DNA from: Bacillus piscicola
GTDB lineage: Bacteria > Bacillota > Bacilli > Bacillales > Marinococcaceae
Assembly (NCBI RefSeq): GCF_022458745.1
Contig: NZ_JAJJJF010000018.1
Coordinates: forward strand, 1 to 37,371
Length of the DNA: 37,371 nucleotides
Reading direction: 5' to 3'
A program made the position numbers and the translations under genes. Every line of letters begins with the position of its first letter. The stretch's first letter is position 1. A model generated the notes under the pieces. That model made no database searches, was not told the DNA's origin, and worked only from the letters and a program-made list of their open reading frames with translations. Shown piece by piece: positions 1-8,074 of this stretch.

Positions 1-209
1 CAGCACGAGTCCGAAAATCCTACAAAACGAGATGAAGGAACAAAGGCTAAGATCGCCACGTCCTGTGGCAACGCCTTTGTGACCAACATCCTGTTGGCCC
101 GAGGCGTTGCCCGCGGAAAACGTCTGCCTGCAGTGGAAATCCCGATCTATGGTATATACACGAATAGTTCGGGTTCTAATAACTGTACTTGACTTATGAA
201 ATTGACTCA
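1..209 (+). repeat. Dispersed GC-rich intergenic repeat, copy 1
   Basis: This non-coding block shares several short, nearly identical strings with 6146-6370, 16845-16937 and the reverse complement of 37292-37371. These include GGCCCGAGG near 97-105, TTGCCCGCGGAAAACGT near 107-123 and a CTGCAGTGGAAAT stretch near 128-140. It contains several potential hairpins, one of them formed by CCGATCTAT and AATAGTTCGG around 142-172. No open frame is conserved between copies. Its left edge may lie outside the window. I know of similar intergenic repeats in alkaliphilic bacilli, but I cannot name a family. Confidence 0.7.
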
Positions 210-325
210 TATAGAAAAACAAAGGAAAAAGAGCCAGAGTGCTTTTTTTCCTTTTTAATGATCAAGTGAAACATTTTTGCCTGTGGTGAAGATCGCTAGA
301 ACCCCATATTCCCATTCTCTTTTAA

Positions 326-354
326 TTGTTATTGTATAAAAAATACGGTACACT
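326..354 (+). promoter_or_regulatory. Likely SigA promoter of mntR
   Basis: TTGTTA at 326-331 and TACACT at 349-354 are separated by 17 bases and sit about 65 bases upstream of the mntR start. This is the best -35/-10 pair in the gap. The match is moderate, so the assignment is tentative. Confidence 0.4.
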
Positions 355-417
355 ATATCTAATGCAATAATGTTTAAGATAATAAACGCTACAAATATAT
401 GTATTGGAGGATACTGT

Positions 418-846
418 ATGCCTACCCCCAGTATGGAGGACTATTTGGAACGTATCTATGAATTAATAGAAGAAAAAGGTTATGCCCGGGTTTCCGATAT
501 CGCTGAAGCGTTAAGTGTTCACCCTTCGTCCGTTACGAAGATGGTACAGAAACTTGATAAGAAAGAATATGTTATTTACGAGAAATATCGGGGGTTCGTC
601 TTGACCGCTAAGGGAAAAAAGGTCGGTAAACGGCTTGTTTACCGACATGAACTGCTTGAAGGTTTTTTGGAACTGATAGGGGTCGAAAAAGAGTATATTT
701 ATGAAGATGTCGAGGGTATTGAACATCATTTAAGCTGGGACGCGATTGATCGTATTGGCGACGTTGTGCAATATTTTGAAGAAAATGAGGAAAGAGTAAA
801 GACGCTGAGGGATATACAAAGAAAAAATGAAATGGAACAAGCATAA
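418..846 (+). CDS. mntR: Manganese-responsive transcriptional regulator MntR
   Basis: DtxR/MntR-family repressor that senses Mn(II) and shuts off manganese uptake genes. The product is 142 residues, the same length as B. subtilis MntR, and is near-identical to it as recalled. The N-terminal winged helix (about residues 1-70) carries the recognition segment [15 protein letters not shown]. Asp8 and Glu11 near the start, the His in YRHELLE, and the Glu and His residues in [11 protein letters not shown] are the expected metal ligands. I chose the ATG at 418 over an upstream ATG at 370 because TTGGAGGA precedes it and the protein then begins MPTPSMEDY like the family. It is a single gene with its own terminator. 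The next gene, a patatin-like hydrolase, is the usual neighbour (yqhN-yqhO order). Confidence 0.97.
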   Translation: MPTPSMEDYLERIYELIEEKGYARVSDIAEALSVHPSSVTKMVQKLDKKEYVIYEKYRGFVLTAKGKKVGKRLVYRHELLEGFLELIGVEKEYIYEDVEGIEHHLSWDAIDRIGDVVQYFEENEERVKTLRDIQRKNEMEQA

Positions 847-857
847 CAAGGCTAAAC

Positions 858-898
858 AACTGGTTCACTCCAAAAAGAGGGAGGAGCCGGTTTTTTTT
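858..898 (+). terminator. Rho-independent terminator after mntR
   Basis: AACTGGTTCACTCC and GGAGGAGCCGGTT can fold into a stem with a few wobble pairs. An eight-T run follows at 891-898. Confidence 0.75.
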
Positions 899-1027
899 GT
901 TCCGGTTTTCTGTTTGTTCACTCTGTGAGAGCGGGTCACCATAGAGAGATTGATCAGCCAACGCACAATCCTTCCAAGAAACCATAAAATATCTATATAA
1001 AGTTTATAAGTGGGATGGAGAAGGATT

Positions 1028-1918
1028 ATGAAATTGGACGGTGTTTTTGCCGGAGGAGGGGTAAAGGCATTTGCTTTTATAGGAGCTCTCCAAGTCATGG
1101 AGGAAAGAGGTTGGGAATTGGAAAGGACGGCAGGGACGAGTGCCGGAAGTTTAATAGCGGCTCTTATAAAAGCAGGCTACACAGCAGAAGAACTTTACGA
1201 AATAATGATGCAGCTGGACGCGGAAGACTTGCTTGATAAAAACAGGTTAACACAGTATGCACCTTGGTTTTCCTGGGTTTCTGTTTATTGGAGATTAGGT
1301 TTATACAAGGGAGTCAGGTTGGAGAATTGGATTCACTCACTCTTAGCCAGAAAAAAAGTATATACATTTGGAGATCTGCCGCGAGGTTCACTAACCATTA
1401 TCGCCTCTGATTTAACAAATGGCAGGATTGTAACGTTGCCAGATGATCTTCCCAAATATGGGTACAATATCGAAACTTTCTCAGTCGCACGTGCTGTGAA
1501 AATGAGCTGTACACTTCCATACTTTTTTAAGCCTGTACGGTTGAAAACGCAAAAAAAGCAAGCAAGCGTGATTGTAGACGGCGGCATTTTAAGCAATTTC
1601 CCCATGTGGGTCTATAAAGACCGAAACGAAAAAGTAACAAAGCGTCCTGTAATCGGTTTTCAACTATCTCCGGACCTCGAGAACAAGGAGAAGGCGGTGA
1701 TTAAAAACGGCGTACAGCTATTTCACTCTTTATTTGAAACGATGAGGAAGGCTCATGATTTGCGCTATATTAGTCAGAACGATGCCCAAAATGTTGTTTT
1801 TATACCTATCGACATTATCAAAAGTACCCAGTTCCATTTAAGGAAAGAACAAAAAGAAAGCCTAATAAAGATTGGCAGGAATAAAACAGAAGAATTTATT
1901 CAAAACTGGCATTTCTAA
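1028..1918 (+). CDS. Patatin-like phospholipase family protein (YqhO-like)
   Basis: Predicted serine hydrolase of the patatin/RssA-type family, expected to act on acyl-lipid esters. Its real substrate is unknown. The 296-residue product has the three hallmarks of the fold: the oxyanion-hole loop GGGVK (residues 9-13), the nucleophile elbow GTSAG with Ser38, and the DGG motif with Asp184, which completes the Ser-Asp dyad. No signal peptide is seen, so it is probably cytosolic or peripheral to the membrane. The ATG at 1028 is preceded by GGAGAAGG; an earlier ATG at 1010 lacks such a site. It occupies the position of B. subtilis yqhO next to mntR. It converges with a minus-strand gene 8 bases beyond its stop, and no clear terminator lies between them. 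Confidence 0.88.
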   Translation: MKLDGVFAGGGVKAFAFIGALQVMEERGWELERTAGTSAGSLIAALIKAGYTAEELYEIMMQLDAEDLLDKNRLTQYAPWFSWVSVYWRLGLYKGVRLENWIHSLLARKKVYTFGDLPRGSLTIIASDLTNGRIVTLPDDLPKYGYNIETFSVARAVKMSCTLPYFFKPVRLKTQKKQASVIVDGGILSNFPMWVYKDRNEKVTKRPVIGFQLSPDLENKEKAVIKNGVQLFHSLFETMRKAHDLRYISQNDAQNVVFIPIDIIKSTQFHLRKEQKESLIKIGRNKTEEFIQNWHF

Positions 1919-1926
1919 TAAGTCTA

Positions 1927-2715
1927 TCAAGACGACAGGAAATCTTCCTCTCGATCATATAAGTCAAATGTAACAGCAATAAACGGCTGGATGAACGTAA
2001 TCCACAGACCGAGAAAGGCAGCAAGTGAAAACTGTATTAATGTAGTATCAGGAAGCCATTTACCTATCGAAGCAATCAGGATTAATCCCGTTAAGCCAAG
2101 CAACCCGGCAGCTGTCTTTTTTACTGCTGTTCCCGAGACTTTTACTCGATTTTTTATTTTTTCCAAGCTGTAACCAGCACCGACTCCTAAAAGCAGTCCG
2201 GAATAAACAGCCCCTTCCGAAAACAAAAGTAACAATGCTGATGGCAAAACGAGGGAAAAAGAGAAAACAATCGGTTCTGGAACGCCGCCTATCCAATCGA
2301 TTGTTCGATAAACAATAAAAACGATGAAAACCCCTAAAAAAAGGGCAGCGACAATATCCTGGTAAGAATAAGAATTGTTAAAAAAAGCAAAAACAGCAGT
2401 GAATGAAATAATAGCACAGGATAAAATGGTAAAACGCCGATCGCTAACCGCAGGGATTAAAAAACCCCAAAAAGCGGTAACTAGTTGGACTTCCTTAGCA
2501 GGATCAAGGAAGCTTTCATGATTGTTTGTGGCCTGCGTTCCAGCAGGAAATGAATTTATTAAAACTTCGTGAACGTATAACGTGAGCGCAAAGATAACGA
2601 GTAGTTTAAAAGCCGTGTGCTTATCAATGACCCAGTATAATAACGCAATGACTGCTAAAAAAAACCAATCGCTGCTTAAAAGAATAATGGTGTCGGCTGC
2701 TAAACTTGAAAGCAT
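1927..2715 (-). CDS. Polytopic membrane protein resembling PAP2 phosphatases but lacking the catalytic motifs
   Basis: The 262-residue product is strongly hydrophobic, with roughly seven or eight membrane segments. Its N-terminal half has the layout of a PAP2-type lipid phosphatase: early helices, a loop where KxxxxxxRP and PSGH belong, then a helix pair where SRxxxxxHxxxD belongs. Here the PSGH position reads DPAKEVQ and the last motif reads NNSYSYQDI, so the catalytic histidines are missing and only an Asp remains. The C-terminal half has several further helices. The start at 2715 was chosen over 2751 because GAGGAGG lies 6 bases upstream of it. It lies downstream of yqhP on the same strand, separated by a strong hairpin. 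Function unknown. The PAP2 relationship is an inference from layout and could be wrong. Confidence 0.6.
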   Translation of the reverse strand: MLSSLAADTIILLSSDWFFLAVIALLYWVIDKHTAFKLLVIFALTLYVHEVLINSFPAGTQATNNHESFLDPAKEVQLVTAFWGFLIPAVSDRRFTILSCAIISFTAVFAFFNNSYSYQDIVAALFLGVFIVFIVYRTIDWIGGVPEPIVFSFSLVLPSALLLLFSEGAVYSGLLLGVGAGYSLEKIKNRVKVSGTAVKKTAAGLLGLTGLILIASIGKWLPDTTLIQFSLAAFLGLWITFIQPFIAVTFDLYDREEDFLSS

Positions 2716-2754
2716 GCTATGCCTCCTCTCTAACAGACAAAGAAAGTACAAAAG

Positions 2755-2793
2755 AAAAAAGAACCGGGCTCAGGTTAGAAAAGAGCCCGGTTC
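2755..2793 (-). terminator. Terminator of yqhP overlapping its 3' end
   Basis: A perfect 10-bp stem (GAACCGGGCT and AGCCCGGTTC) is followed on the minus strand by a T run (A run on + at 2755-2760). A T run also follows on the plus strand at 2794-2798, so it could act in both directions. The stem spans the last codons and stop of yqhP. Confidence 0.75.
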
Positions 2794-3167
2794 TTTTTCC
2801 GGTTCTTTTTCCCCTCAATAACGGTCAAATTATGATCATCTCGACGTTTATTGATAGCTCGAGAGGGGCGCTTTTTCGGTGGCTTGTTTTTTGTTTGGTG
2901 GGACTTGATAATTTTTCGTTGTTTTGCATTGAGAGTGCTGGATTTTCTCGCACCTGACTGGGGACGCGCTTGACTACGGTATTGATTCATTGTCATACGC
3001 TTCATGATAACTCGGGTAAACAAAAAGTATATCCCAACAGCCACAGCTGTTCCGACGAGTAGGTAGGTTATTAAGCCTAATGGATTTGTTACAAGCTGAT
3101 AACCTAGACCTAATGCTGCCAGACCAAATATGACAATCAAAAATGGGTTAACCGAGCGACGGGACAT
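2775..3167 (-). CDS. yqhP: YqhP/SA1362-family small membrane protein
   Basis: The 130-residue protein has two N-terminal membrane segments (about residues 8-25 and 30-50). A highly basic, Arg/Lys-rich tail from about residue 55 to the end is presumably cytosolic. This plan and the position match the YqhP/SA1362 family of bacilli and staphylococci, whose function is not known. The ATG at 3167 has a strong GGAGGTGAT ribosome site. The last codons lie inside the terminator stem, so the extreme C-terminus (KKNRALF) may be poorly conserved. The yqhQ gene that follows yqhP in B. subtilis is not present here; the PAP2-like gene lies downstream instead. Confidence 0.75.
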   Translation of the reverse strand: MSRRSVNPFLIVIFGLAALGLGYQLVTNPLGLITYLLVGTAVAVGIYFLFTRVIMKRMTMNQYRSQARPQSGARKSSTLNAKQRKIIKSHQTKNKPPKKRPSRAINKRRDDHNLTVIEGKKNRKKNRALF

Positions 3168-3477
3168 CGGATCACCTCCGCAATGTAATAGCCTTCTAGG
3201 GGAGCTTCACAGGTTTACGGTACGGTTAAGACAGCAATTTATGGAGTTGTCAAGATTGAAAAACCCATGCTTGATAATAATCAATAGTTGTTAGGTACTT
3301 CCATTTTACACTAAAACTTTGGTTATCTCCATAAAAATGCTTTTGTTAAATTCGCCCTGTTAGACTCCATACTATATAATAAAGCTTTCCCTCTTTTTTT
3401 AGAAAATACACCCGATTTATGAAACTGAAAAGTATAATAGAACAATTTTGCTCCATACTAAGGTTTGGAGGGATATC
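3168..3477. other. Divergent intergenic region between yqhP and yqhR
   Basis: This 310-base AT-rich gap separates two divergent genes. On the minus strand, a perfect TTGACA (3253-3248) followed 16-17 bases later by TCTTAA/CTTAAC could drive yqhP. On the plus strand, TATAAT at 3375-3380 could be the -10 of yqhR, but no good -35 accompanies it. I see no gene, RNA or repeat in it. Confidence 0.4.
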
Positions 3478-3936
3478 ATGGAAAAACAATGGACATATAA
3501 TCAAAGAATACTATGTATTGGACTGTTCGGGGGATTATTTTGGAGCATTGTCGGCTATTTCCTTTACTTGTTGCACTTCACTAAAGTCGGCCCCGGGATC
3601 GCGCTTATGCCGTGGGCACTGCCGGAATGGAAAAATACGTATATTGGCCATCTCATCGGCATTCTCGTTATTGGTATTATATCAATCGGTATTGCGTTTC
3701 TATACCGATTATTGTTACAAAAATGGGAATCTATTTGGATTGCAGGAGCTTTTGGCCTGTTATTGTGGGTCATGGTTTTTTATGTACTGCATCCTGTTTT
3801 TCCTGGATTAGAAACAGTTGCGGAAATGAACAAAAAAACACTTACAACTACACTATGTTTGTTTATAGTATATGGTGTATTTATTGGTTATTCCATCTCC
3901 TATGAATTTAATGAAATGCAACAGAATGATGCTTAA
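3478..3936 (+). CDS. yqhR: YqhR-like conserved membrane protein
   Basis: The 152-residue integral membrane protein has four hydrophobic segments (about residues 10-35, 55-80, 85-110 and 122-142), joined by short loops. The loop after the first segment contains the Pro/Trp-rich stretch PWALPEW. Position between yqhP and aroQ and the overall plan match B. subtilis YqhR. No enzymatic motif is visible and the role of the family is unknown. I chose the ATG at 3478 because GGAGGG precedes it; the in-frame ATG at 3448 lacks a ribosome site. Confidence 0.7.
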   Translation: MEKQWTYNQRILCIGLFGGLFWSIVGYFLYLLHFTKVGPGIALMPWALPEWKNTYIGHLIGILVIGIISIGIAFLYRLLLQKWESIWIAGAFGLLLWVMVFYVLHPVFPGLETVAEMNKKTLTTTLCLFIVYGVFIGYSISYEFNEMQQNDA

Positions 3937-3939
3937 CCT

Positions 3940-3968
3940 ATTCAACGGCACTTTGCTTATGGTAAAAT
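3940..3968 (+). promoter_or_regulatory. Likely promoter of aroQ-papA-efp
   Basis: An extended -10 (TGGTAAAAT, with TAAAAT at 3963-3968) lies 65 bases upstream of aroQ. A weak -35-like ATTCAA lies 17 bases further up, at 3940-3945. Confidence 0.4.
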
Positions 3969-4032
3969 ATTTCATTAGAAAGCAGAAATGGCCCTTTTGG
4001 TGTAAGGACGCGCGGATGGTGGGGGAAGAGAC

Positions 4033-4473
4033 ATGAAGAGAATAGTCGTGATACATGGTCCTAATTTAAATATGTTGGGGAAAAGAGAGCCCGGCGTTTA
4101 CGGTTCAGAAACACTTTCAGCCTTAAATGACCAGCTCCATAAGATAGCGGATCATCATCATATTGCTTTAACGTGCCGACAGTCTAACTATGAAGGACAA
4201 ATTATCGAATGGCTGCATCAAGCTGATGAAGAAGCGGATGGAGTTATTCTGAACCCGGGTGCCTTTACGCATTACAGTTATGCGATCCGGGATGCAGCTG
4301 CTTCGATTCGTACGAAGATCATCGAAGTCCATTTATCAAATATTTACAGACGGGAATCATTTAGACATACTTCTGTTATTGCTCCGGTTGTGTCCGGCCA
4401 GATTTCGGGTTTCGGATTTGCCAGTTACAGACTTGCGCTTGAAGCGTTTATAGGAGAGGATGTCATTGAATAA
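4033..4473 (+). CDS. aroQ: 3-Dehydroquinate dehydratase, type II
   Basis: Cytosolic enzyme of the shikimate pathway that converts 3-dehydroquinate to 3-dehydroshikimate by the trans-elimination (type II) mechanism. The 146-residue length is usual for this dodecameric family. Hallmarks are GPNLNMLGKREP at residues 9-20 with Arg18, catalytic Tyr23, the NPGAFTHYSYA substrate loop, EVHLSNIYRRESFRH with the catalytic His, and SGFGFASYRLAL near the end. It has a GGTGGGGGA ribosome site. Its 3' end overlaps the start of papA by 14 bases, so the two are probably translationally coupled. Same order as yqhS-yqhT-efp in B. subtilis. Confidence 0.96.
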   Translation: MKRIVVIHGPNLNMLGKREPGVYGSETLSALNDQLHKIADHHHIALTCRQSNYEGQIIEWLHQADEEADGVILNPGAFTHYSYAIRDAAASIRTKIIEVHLSNIYRRESFRHTSVIAPVVSGQISGFGFASYRLALEAFIGEDVIE

Positions 4474-5536
4474 ACGAATTGAGCAATTAAGGAAAGATTT
4501 ACATAGCATTCAGGCAGATGCAATTTTAGTCGAGAGCCCTACGAATAGACGCTATTTATCAGGATTTACGGGCACTTCCGGGGCCCTGCTGATTTCCGAA
4601 AAAGACGCATTCTTCATTACGGACTTCCGATATATGGAGCAGGCAAAAGAACAATGCATAGGATTTGAGATTGTTAAGCACACTGCTTCCCTTTATGAAG
4701 AAGCCGGCAATCTTGTCAAAAAAACAGGAATCACTTCCTTAGCTTTTGAGAAAGAGTACACGACATATGCCACTTATGAAAGTCTTCAGAAACATATAGG
4801 TGCTGACTTGCTCCCTGCCGCCGGTATGATAGAACAAATGAGAATGTACAAAGATGCTGATGAGCTTGACATATTAAAGGAAGCAGCACAGGTTGCAGAC
4901 CAGGCATTTACACATATAACTACGATTCTTAAACCCGGAGTAACAGAACTTGAAATTAGTAACGAACTGGAGTTTTTTATGCGTAAACAAGGTGCAGTCT
5001 CCTCTTCGTTTGATATTATTGTGGCCTCTGGCTGGAGAAGCGCACTTCCACATGGGGTAGCAACGGATAAAGTGATCGAAAAAGGCGAACTTGTGACAAT
5101 GGATTACGGGGCTTATTACAAAGGCTACTGTTCGGATATCACGAGAACCGTTGCTGTCGGGGAGCCATCAGCTGAGCTCCATAATATTTATACATGTGTG
5201 TATGAAGCGCAGTTAAAAGCAGTGGAAGCAATCAAACCAGGAATGACGGGCAGTGAGGCAGATTTAATAGCCAGGCAGTATATTACGGAAAAAGGGTATG
5301 GCGAGTATTTTGGCCATGGGCTTGGTCACGGGCTTGGCATGGAGGTGCATGAAGGTCCTCGTGTCTCACCCAAAGGGAAACAGGCTCTGGAACCGGGGAT
5401 GGTCGTCACCGTCGAACCAGGAATTTATGTACCCGGCACGGGTGGAACCCGGATTGAGGATGATATTGTCATAACGCAGAACGGAAACGAAAGGCTGACC
5501 CACTCACCGAAGGAATTGATGGTTGTCGGCGAGTAG
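4460..5536 (+). CDS. papA: Xaa-Pro aminopeptidase (M24B, PapA/YqhT)
   Basis: Cytosolic metallopeptidase removing N-terminal residues that precede proline. The 358-residue protein has an N-terminal creatinase-like domain (about 1-125) and a C-terminal pita-bread domain. The five dinuclear-metal ligands are visible: Asp in TMDYGAYY, Asp in YCSDITRT, His in GHGLGHGLG, Glu in TVEPGIY, and Glu in TRIEDDI. The neighbour efp makes a link to polyproline-containing proteins attractive: EF-P eases their synthesis and this enzyme trims Xaa-Pro ends. That link is inference from position only. Translation probably starts at the ATG at 4460 inside aroQ, behind AGGAGAGG. Confidence 0.94.
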   Translation: MSLNKRIEQLRKDLHSIQADAILVESPTNRRYLSGFTGTSGALLISEKDAFFITDFRYMEQAKEQCIGFEIVKHTASLYEEAGNLVKKTGITSLAFEKEYTTYATYESLQKHIGADLLPAAGMIEQMRMYKDADELDILKEAAQVADQAFTHITTILKPGVTELEISNELEFFMRKQGAVSSSFDIIVASGWRSALPHGVATDKVIEKGELVTMDYGAYYKGYCSDITRTVAVGEPSAELHNIYTCVYEAQLKAVEAIKPGMTGSEADLIARQYITEKGYGEYFGHGLGHGLGMEVHEGPRVSPKGKQALEPGMVVTVEPGIYVPGTGGTRIEDDIVITQNGNERLTHSPKELMVVGE

Positions 5537-5577
5537 AGCCGGAAAAAAATACTAGTTGAATTATTGGAGGAGATGCA

Positions 5578-6135
5578 ATGATTTCAGTAAATGATTTTAA
5601 AACAGGTCTTACAGTAGAAATAGATAATGATATTTGGCAAGTGGTGGATTTTCAACATGTGAAACCAGGAAAAGGGGCCGCATTCGTGCGCTCCAAGCTG
5701 CGCAGTCTTCGTTCTGGGGCCATTCAAGAGAAAACGTTCCGCGCGGGCGAAAAGGTCAATCGGGCCCATGTAGAACGCCGAAAAATGCAGTTTCTCTATA
5801 CAAGCGGTGATACGTATACGTTTATGGATAACGAAACGTTTGATCAATTAGAGCTATCAGCAAAACAGATCGAATACCAGCTCAATTTCTTGAAAGAAAA
5901 TATGGAAGTTCAAATTATGACTTACGGATCCGAGACACTTGGCGTGGAATTACCAAACACGGTCAAATTAGAAGTCACTGAAACAGAGCCTGGTATTAAA
6001 GGAGATACAGCATCCGGTGGTTCCAAACCCGCTGTCCTGGAAACAGGCTATACGGTCCAAGTTCCTTTCTTTATCAACCAAGGCGATACCCTCGTCATTG
6101 ATACAAGAAGCGGAGATTACGTTTCAAGAGCGTAA
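5578..6135 (+). CDS. efp: Elongation factor P
   Basis: EF-P binds stalled ribosomes and promotes peptide-bond formation at consecutive prolines. The 185-residue product has the three beta-barrel domains of the family. The modification loop [10 protein letters not shown] puts Lys32 at its tip, the residue that carries the 5-aminopentanol group in B. subtilis. The end of domain 3 carries [11 protein letters not shown], the family signature. A perfect TTGGAGGAG ribosome site precedes the ATG. It is the last gene of the aroQ-papA-efp unit; a dispersed repeat and then a strong terminator follow. No yqhV-like gene is seen after it. Confidence 0.98.
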   Translation: MISVNDFKTGLTVEIDNDIWQVVDFQHVKPGKGAAFVRSKLRSLRSGAIQEKTFRAGEKVNRAHVERRKMQFLYTSGDTYTFMDNETFDQLELSAKQIEYQLNFLKENMEVQIMTYGSETLGVELPNTVKLEVTETEPGIKGDTASGGSKPAVLETGYTVQVPFFINQGDTLVIDTRSGDYVSRA

Positions 6136-6145
6136 ATGAAAGTGA

Positions 6146-6370
6146 ATCAACTTTCTGCGGAAGTGAGACTCCGTAGGTAGCGGATGGTAAGGAAACAATC
6201 TAAGTTCGCGAGCGTCTATCGCAACGGTTGCATGACCTACATCCTGTAGGCCCGAGGCGGGGCCATGCCCGCGGCAAAGAAGACACAGTGAGAGCAAGCG
6301 TAAGCGCAGTCTCGAACTGATGTCGCTCTTGTGCCTGTAGGTGAAAGCGTCCGCCTGCAGTGGAAATCAA
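6146..6370 (+). repeat. Dispersed GC-rich intergenic repeat, copy 2
   Basis: Related to copy 1 along most of its length. Shared parts include ATCCTGTAGGCCCGAGG (6241-6257), GCCCGCGG (6267-6274) and GCGTCCGCCTGCAGTGGAAATC (split across 6347-6368). Between these parts it carries about 65 extra bases (6280-6345), including GAGAGCAAGCG and CGCTCTTG, that can fold into an additional hairpin. It sits between the efp stop and the efp terminator, so it would be transcribed as the efp 3' untranslated region. Confidence 0.7.
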
Positions 6371-6380
6371 CCTTTACTGA

Positions 6381-6445
6381 AGCCTGACTCTCTTATAGAT
6401 TGATTGCAATGACAATCAACTCTAGAGAGATCAGGCTTTTTTTTT
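6381..6445 (+). terminator. Rho-independent terminator of the efp unit
   Basis: AGCCTGA...TCTCT pairs with AGAGAGATCAGGCT, with an inner TTGATTG/CAATCAA pairing, and a run of nine T's follows. This is a strong bipartite hairpin. Confidence 0.85.
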
Positions 6446-6538
6446 CATAAAGTAGAGAAGAATCGAGACAGAGCATGTAGAAATTCCATCCTCTGGATTT
6501 AGAAAAACAATGATGAGTTGCTCCTTCATTCATGTTCT

Positions 6539-6569
6539 ACATAGCTGAAAGTTGAATAAGGTGTACAAA
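6539..6569 (+). promoter_or_regulatory. Candidate SigE promoter of the spoIIIA operon
   Basis: ACATAGCT (6539-6546) and TGTACAAA (6562-6569) partly fit the SigE pattern (ATA-type -35, CATACAAT-type -10) with a 15-base spacer. They end 24 bases before the spoIIIAA start. The B. subtilis operon is SigE-driven, which motivates the search; the match itself is imperfect. Confidence 0.35.
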
Positions 6570-6593
6570 AGGGCGATTAGAAGGAGGTTGAAG

Positions 6594-7517
6594 ATGGAAG
6601 ATATTCTTGTATTGCTGCCGCCCCATGTGCGTGCCCTGTTTCAAAACGCAGAGTTGGACTCGTCTCCAGAAGAAATACGCATTCGTATACATGCACCTGT
6701 TGAGGTTATTACAGCTGATGAAGTAGTGTATTTAGGATTCAAAACGAAGGAATTATATGTCATGACAGCGGAAGACATTGAATATATATTTAATCAATTA
6801 AGTGAGTTCTCCATGTATGCTTTTCAAGAAGAATTAAAGCAAGGATTTATCACTACCAGAGGCGGCCACCGCGTCGGCGTGGGGGGACAAGTTGTTGCGG
6901 AAAATGGAAAGATTCTCTCTGTCAAGCATATCCGTTTTTTGAACATCCGGATAGCTACTGACCACAAGGGATTGGCAGAGACCTATATCAACAAACTATA
7001 CGACGGTGAGTATGGCGATACATTGATCATCGGACCTCCACAATCCGGAAAAACCACTCTTCTGCGTGATTTAGCAAGGACTATCAGCAATGGAGATGAG
7101 TCCGGTAGTCGGCCTTCCAAAAAAGTATCGGTCGTTGATGAAAGATCAGAGATAGCTGCCTGTTACCAAGGTATTCCCGCTTTTCATGTGGGGCGAAGAA
7201 CCGATGTGCTGGACGGCTGTCCGAAAGCGGAGGGTATGATGATGATGATACGTGCCATGAGCCCAGAAGTTATCATTGTCGACGAAATTGGCAGGAGAGA
7301 AGACGCTATAGCCATTATGGAAGCAGTCCATGCTGGTGTAACGGTTATCTGCTCTGCTCATGGGAATTCGTTAGCAGATATTAAGAGGCGACCGCTTATT
7401 AGCGAATTAATGGATAAAAATGTGTTTCGCTACATTGTTACATTGAATAGGGAGAGAAAAGCGATAAACGCAGTGGTTGAGGAGGCCGGAATCTGGAAGC
7501 GGGAAGGACAGATATGA
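6594..7517 (+). CDS. spoIIIAA: Stage III sporulation protein AA (secretion-type ATPase)
   Basis: Mother-cell ATPase of the SpoIIIA-SpoIIQ channel, which keeps the engulfed forespore active. It is related to the ATPases of type II secretion and type IV pilus systems. The 307-residue product has a Walker A motif GPPQSGKTT (residues 147-155), a Walker B strand VIIVDEIGR and a conserved SAHG segment after it. The in-frame codons from 6552 are rejected as start because AAGGAGGT lies just before the ATG at 6594. The gene overlaps spoIIIAB by 4 bases, and all eight spoIIIA genes run without a gap larger than about 50 bases. Confidence 0.95.
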   Translation: MEDILVLLPPHVRALFQNAELDSSPEEIRIRIHAPVEVITADEVVYLGFKTKELYVMTAEDIEYIFNQLSEFSMYAFQEELKQGFITTRGGHRVGVGGQVVAENGKILSVKHIRFLNIRIATDHKGLAETYINKLYDGEYGDTLIIGPPQSGKTTLLRDLARTISNGDESGSRPSKKVSVVDERSEIAACYQGIPAFHVGRRTDVLDGCPKAEGMMMMIRAMSPEVIIVDEIGRREDAIAIMEAVHAGVTVICSAHGNSLADIKRRPLISELMDKNVFRYIVTLNRERKAINAVVEEAGIWKREGQI

Positions 7518-8026
7518 GCTGGCTTGGTGCAATTTTAATAGTAACGGCTTGTACGTGGACAGGTTTTGAAATTGCAAAAAAGTTAACCGCTCGGCCGCGA
7601 CAACTGCGTCAACTGAAAGTTGCTTTGCAAAGTTTTGAGGCGGAAATCATGTATGGCATGAATCCACTCCCCGTCGTTAGTGAAAAAATTAGCGAACAAC
7701 TTCCAGTGCCTGTCTCCTACTTGTTCATGTATTTTGCAGACTACTTAAAAAAAGGCGAACGTGATGCCGAACAAGCATGGCTGAAAAGTTTGGATGCGAC
7801 CTGGCCGTATACAGCACTCGGACCGCAGGAAAGAGAAGTTCTCCGTCAGTTTGGAACAACGCTTGGTAAACATGAGAAAATGCAGCAGCAAAAGCATATA
7901 CGTTTAGCAATGATCCATTTAGAAAAAGAAGAAAACGAAGCGAAAGATAAACAGGCACGCTATGAAAAAATGGCAAAAACACTTGGATTTTTAACTGGCT
8001 TATTACTAATTATTTTGTTCATTTAG
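7514..8026 (+). CDS. spoIIIAB: Stage III sporulation protein AB
   Basis: 170-residue SpoIIIAB, resembling GspF-type inner-membrane platform proteins, thought to connect the SpoIIIAA ATPase to the channel. An N-terminal membrane helix (about residues 3-20) and a C-terminal one (about 153-169) flank a helical cytosolic part rich in charged residues, as in the family. Its ATG overlaps the spoIIIAA stop (ATGA arrangement). Confidence 0.93.
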   Translation: MSWLGAILIVTACTWTGFEIAKKLTARPRQLRQLKVALQSFEAEIMYGMNPLPVVSEKISEQLPVPVSYLFMYFADYLKKGERDAEQAWLKSLDATWPYTALGPQEREVLRQFGTTLGKHEKMQQQKHIRLAMIHLEKEENEAKDKQARYEKMAKTLGFLTGLLLIILFI

Positions 8027-8074
8027 AGGACGAATGTGCACTCTCAAAGGAGAGAGTTGGAAAGAGGGATAGAC

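Noticed and set aside
1-209. Insertion sequence at the left edge
   Set aside because: No transposase fragment, terminal inverted repeats or target duplication can be seen; the block is better explained by the dispersed repeat family.
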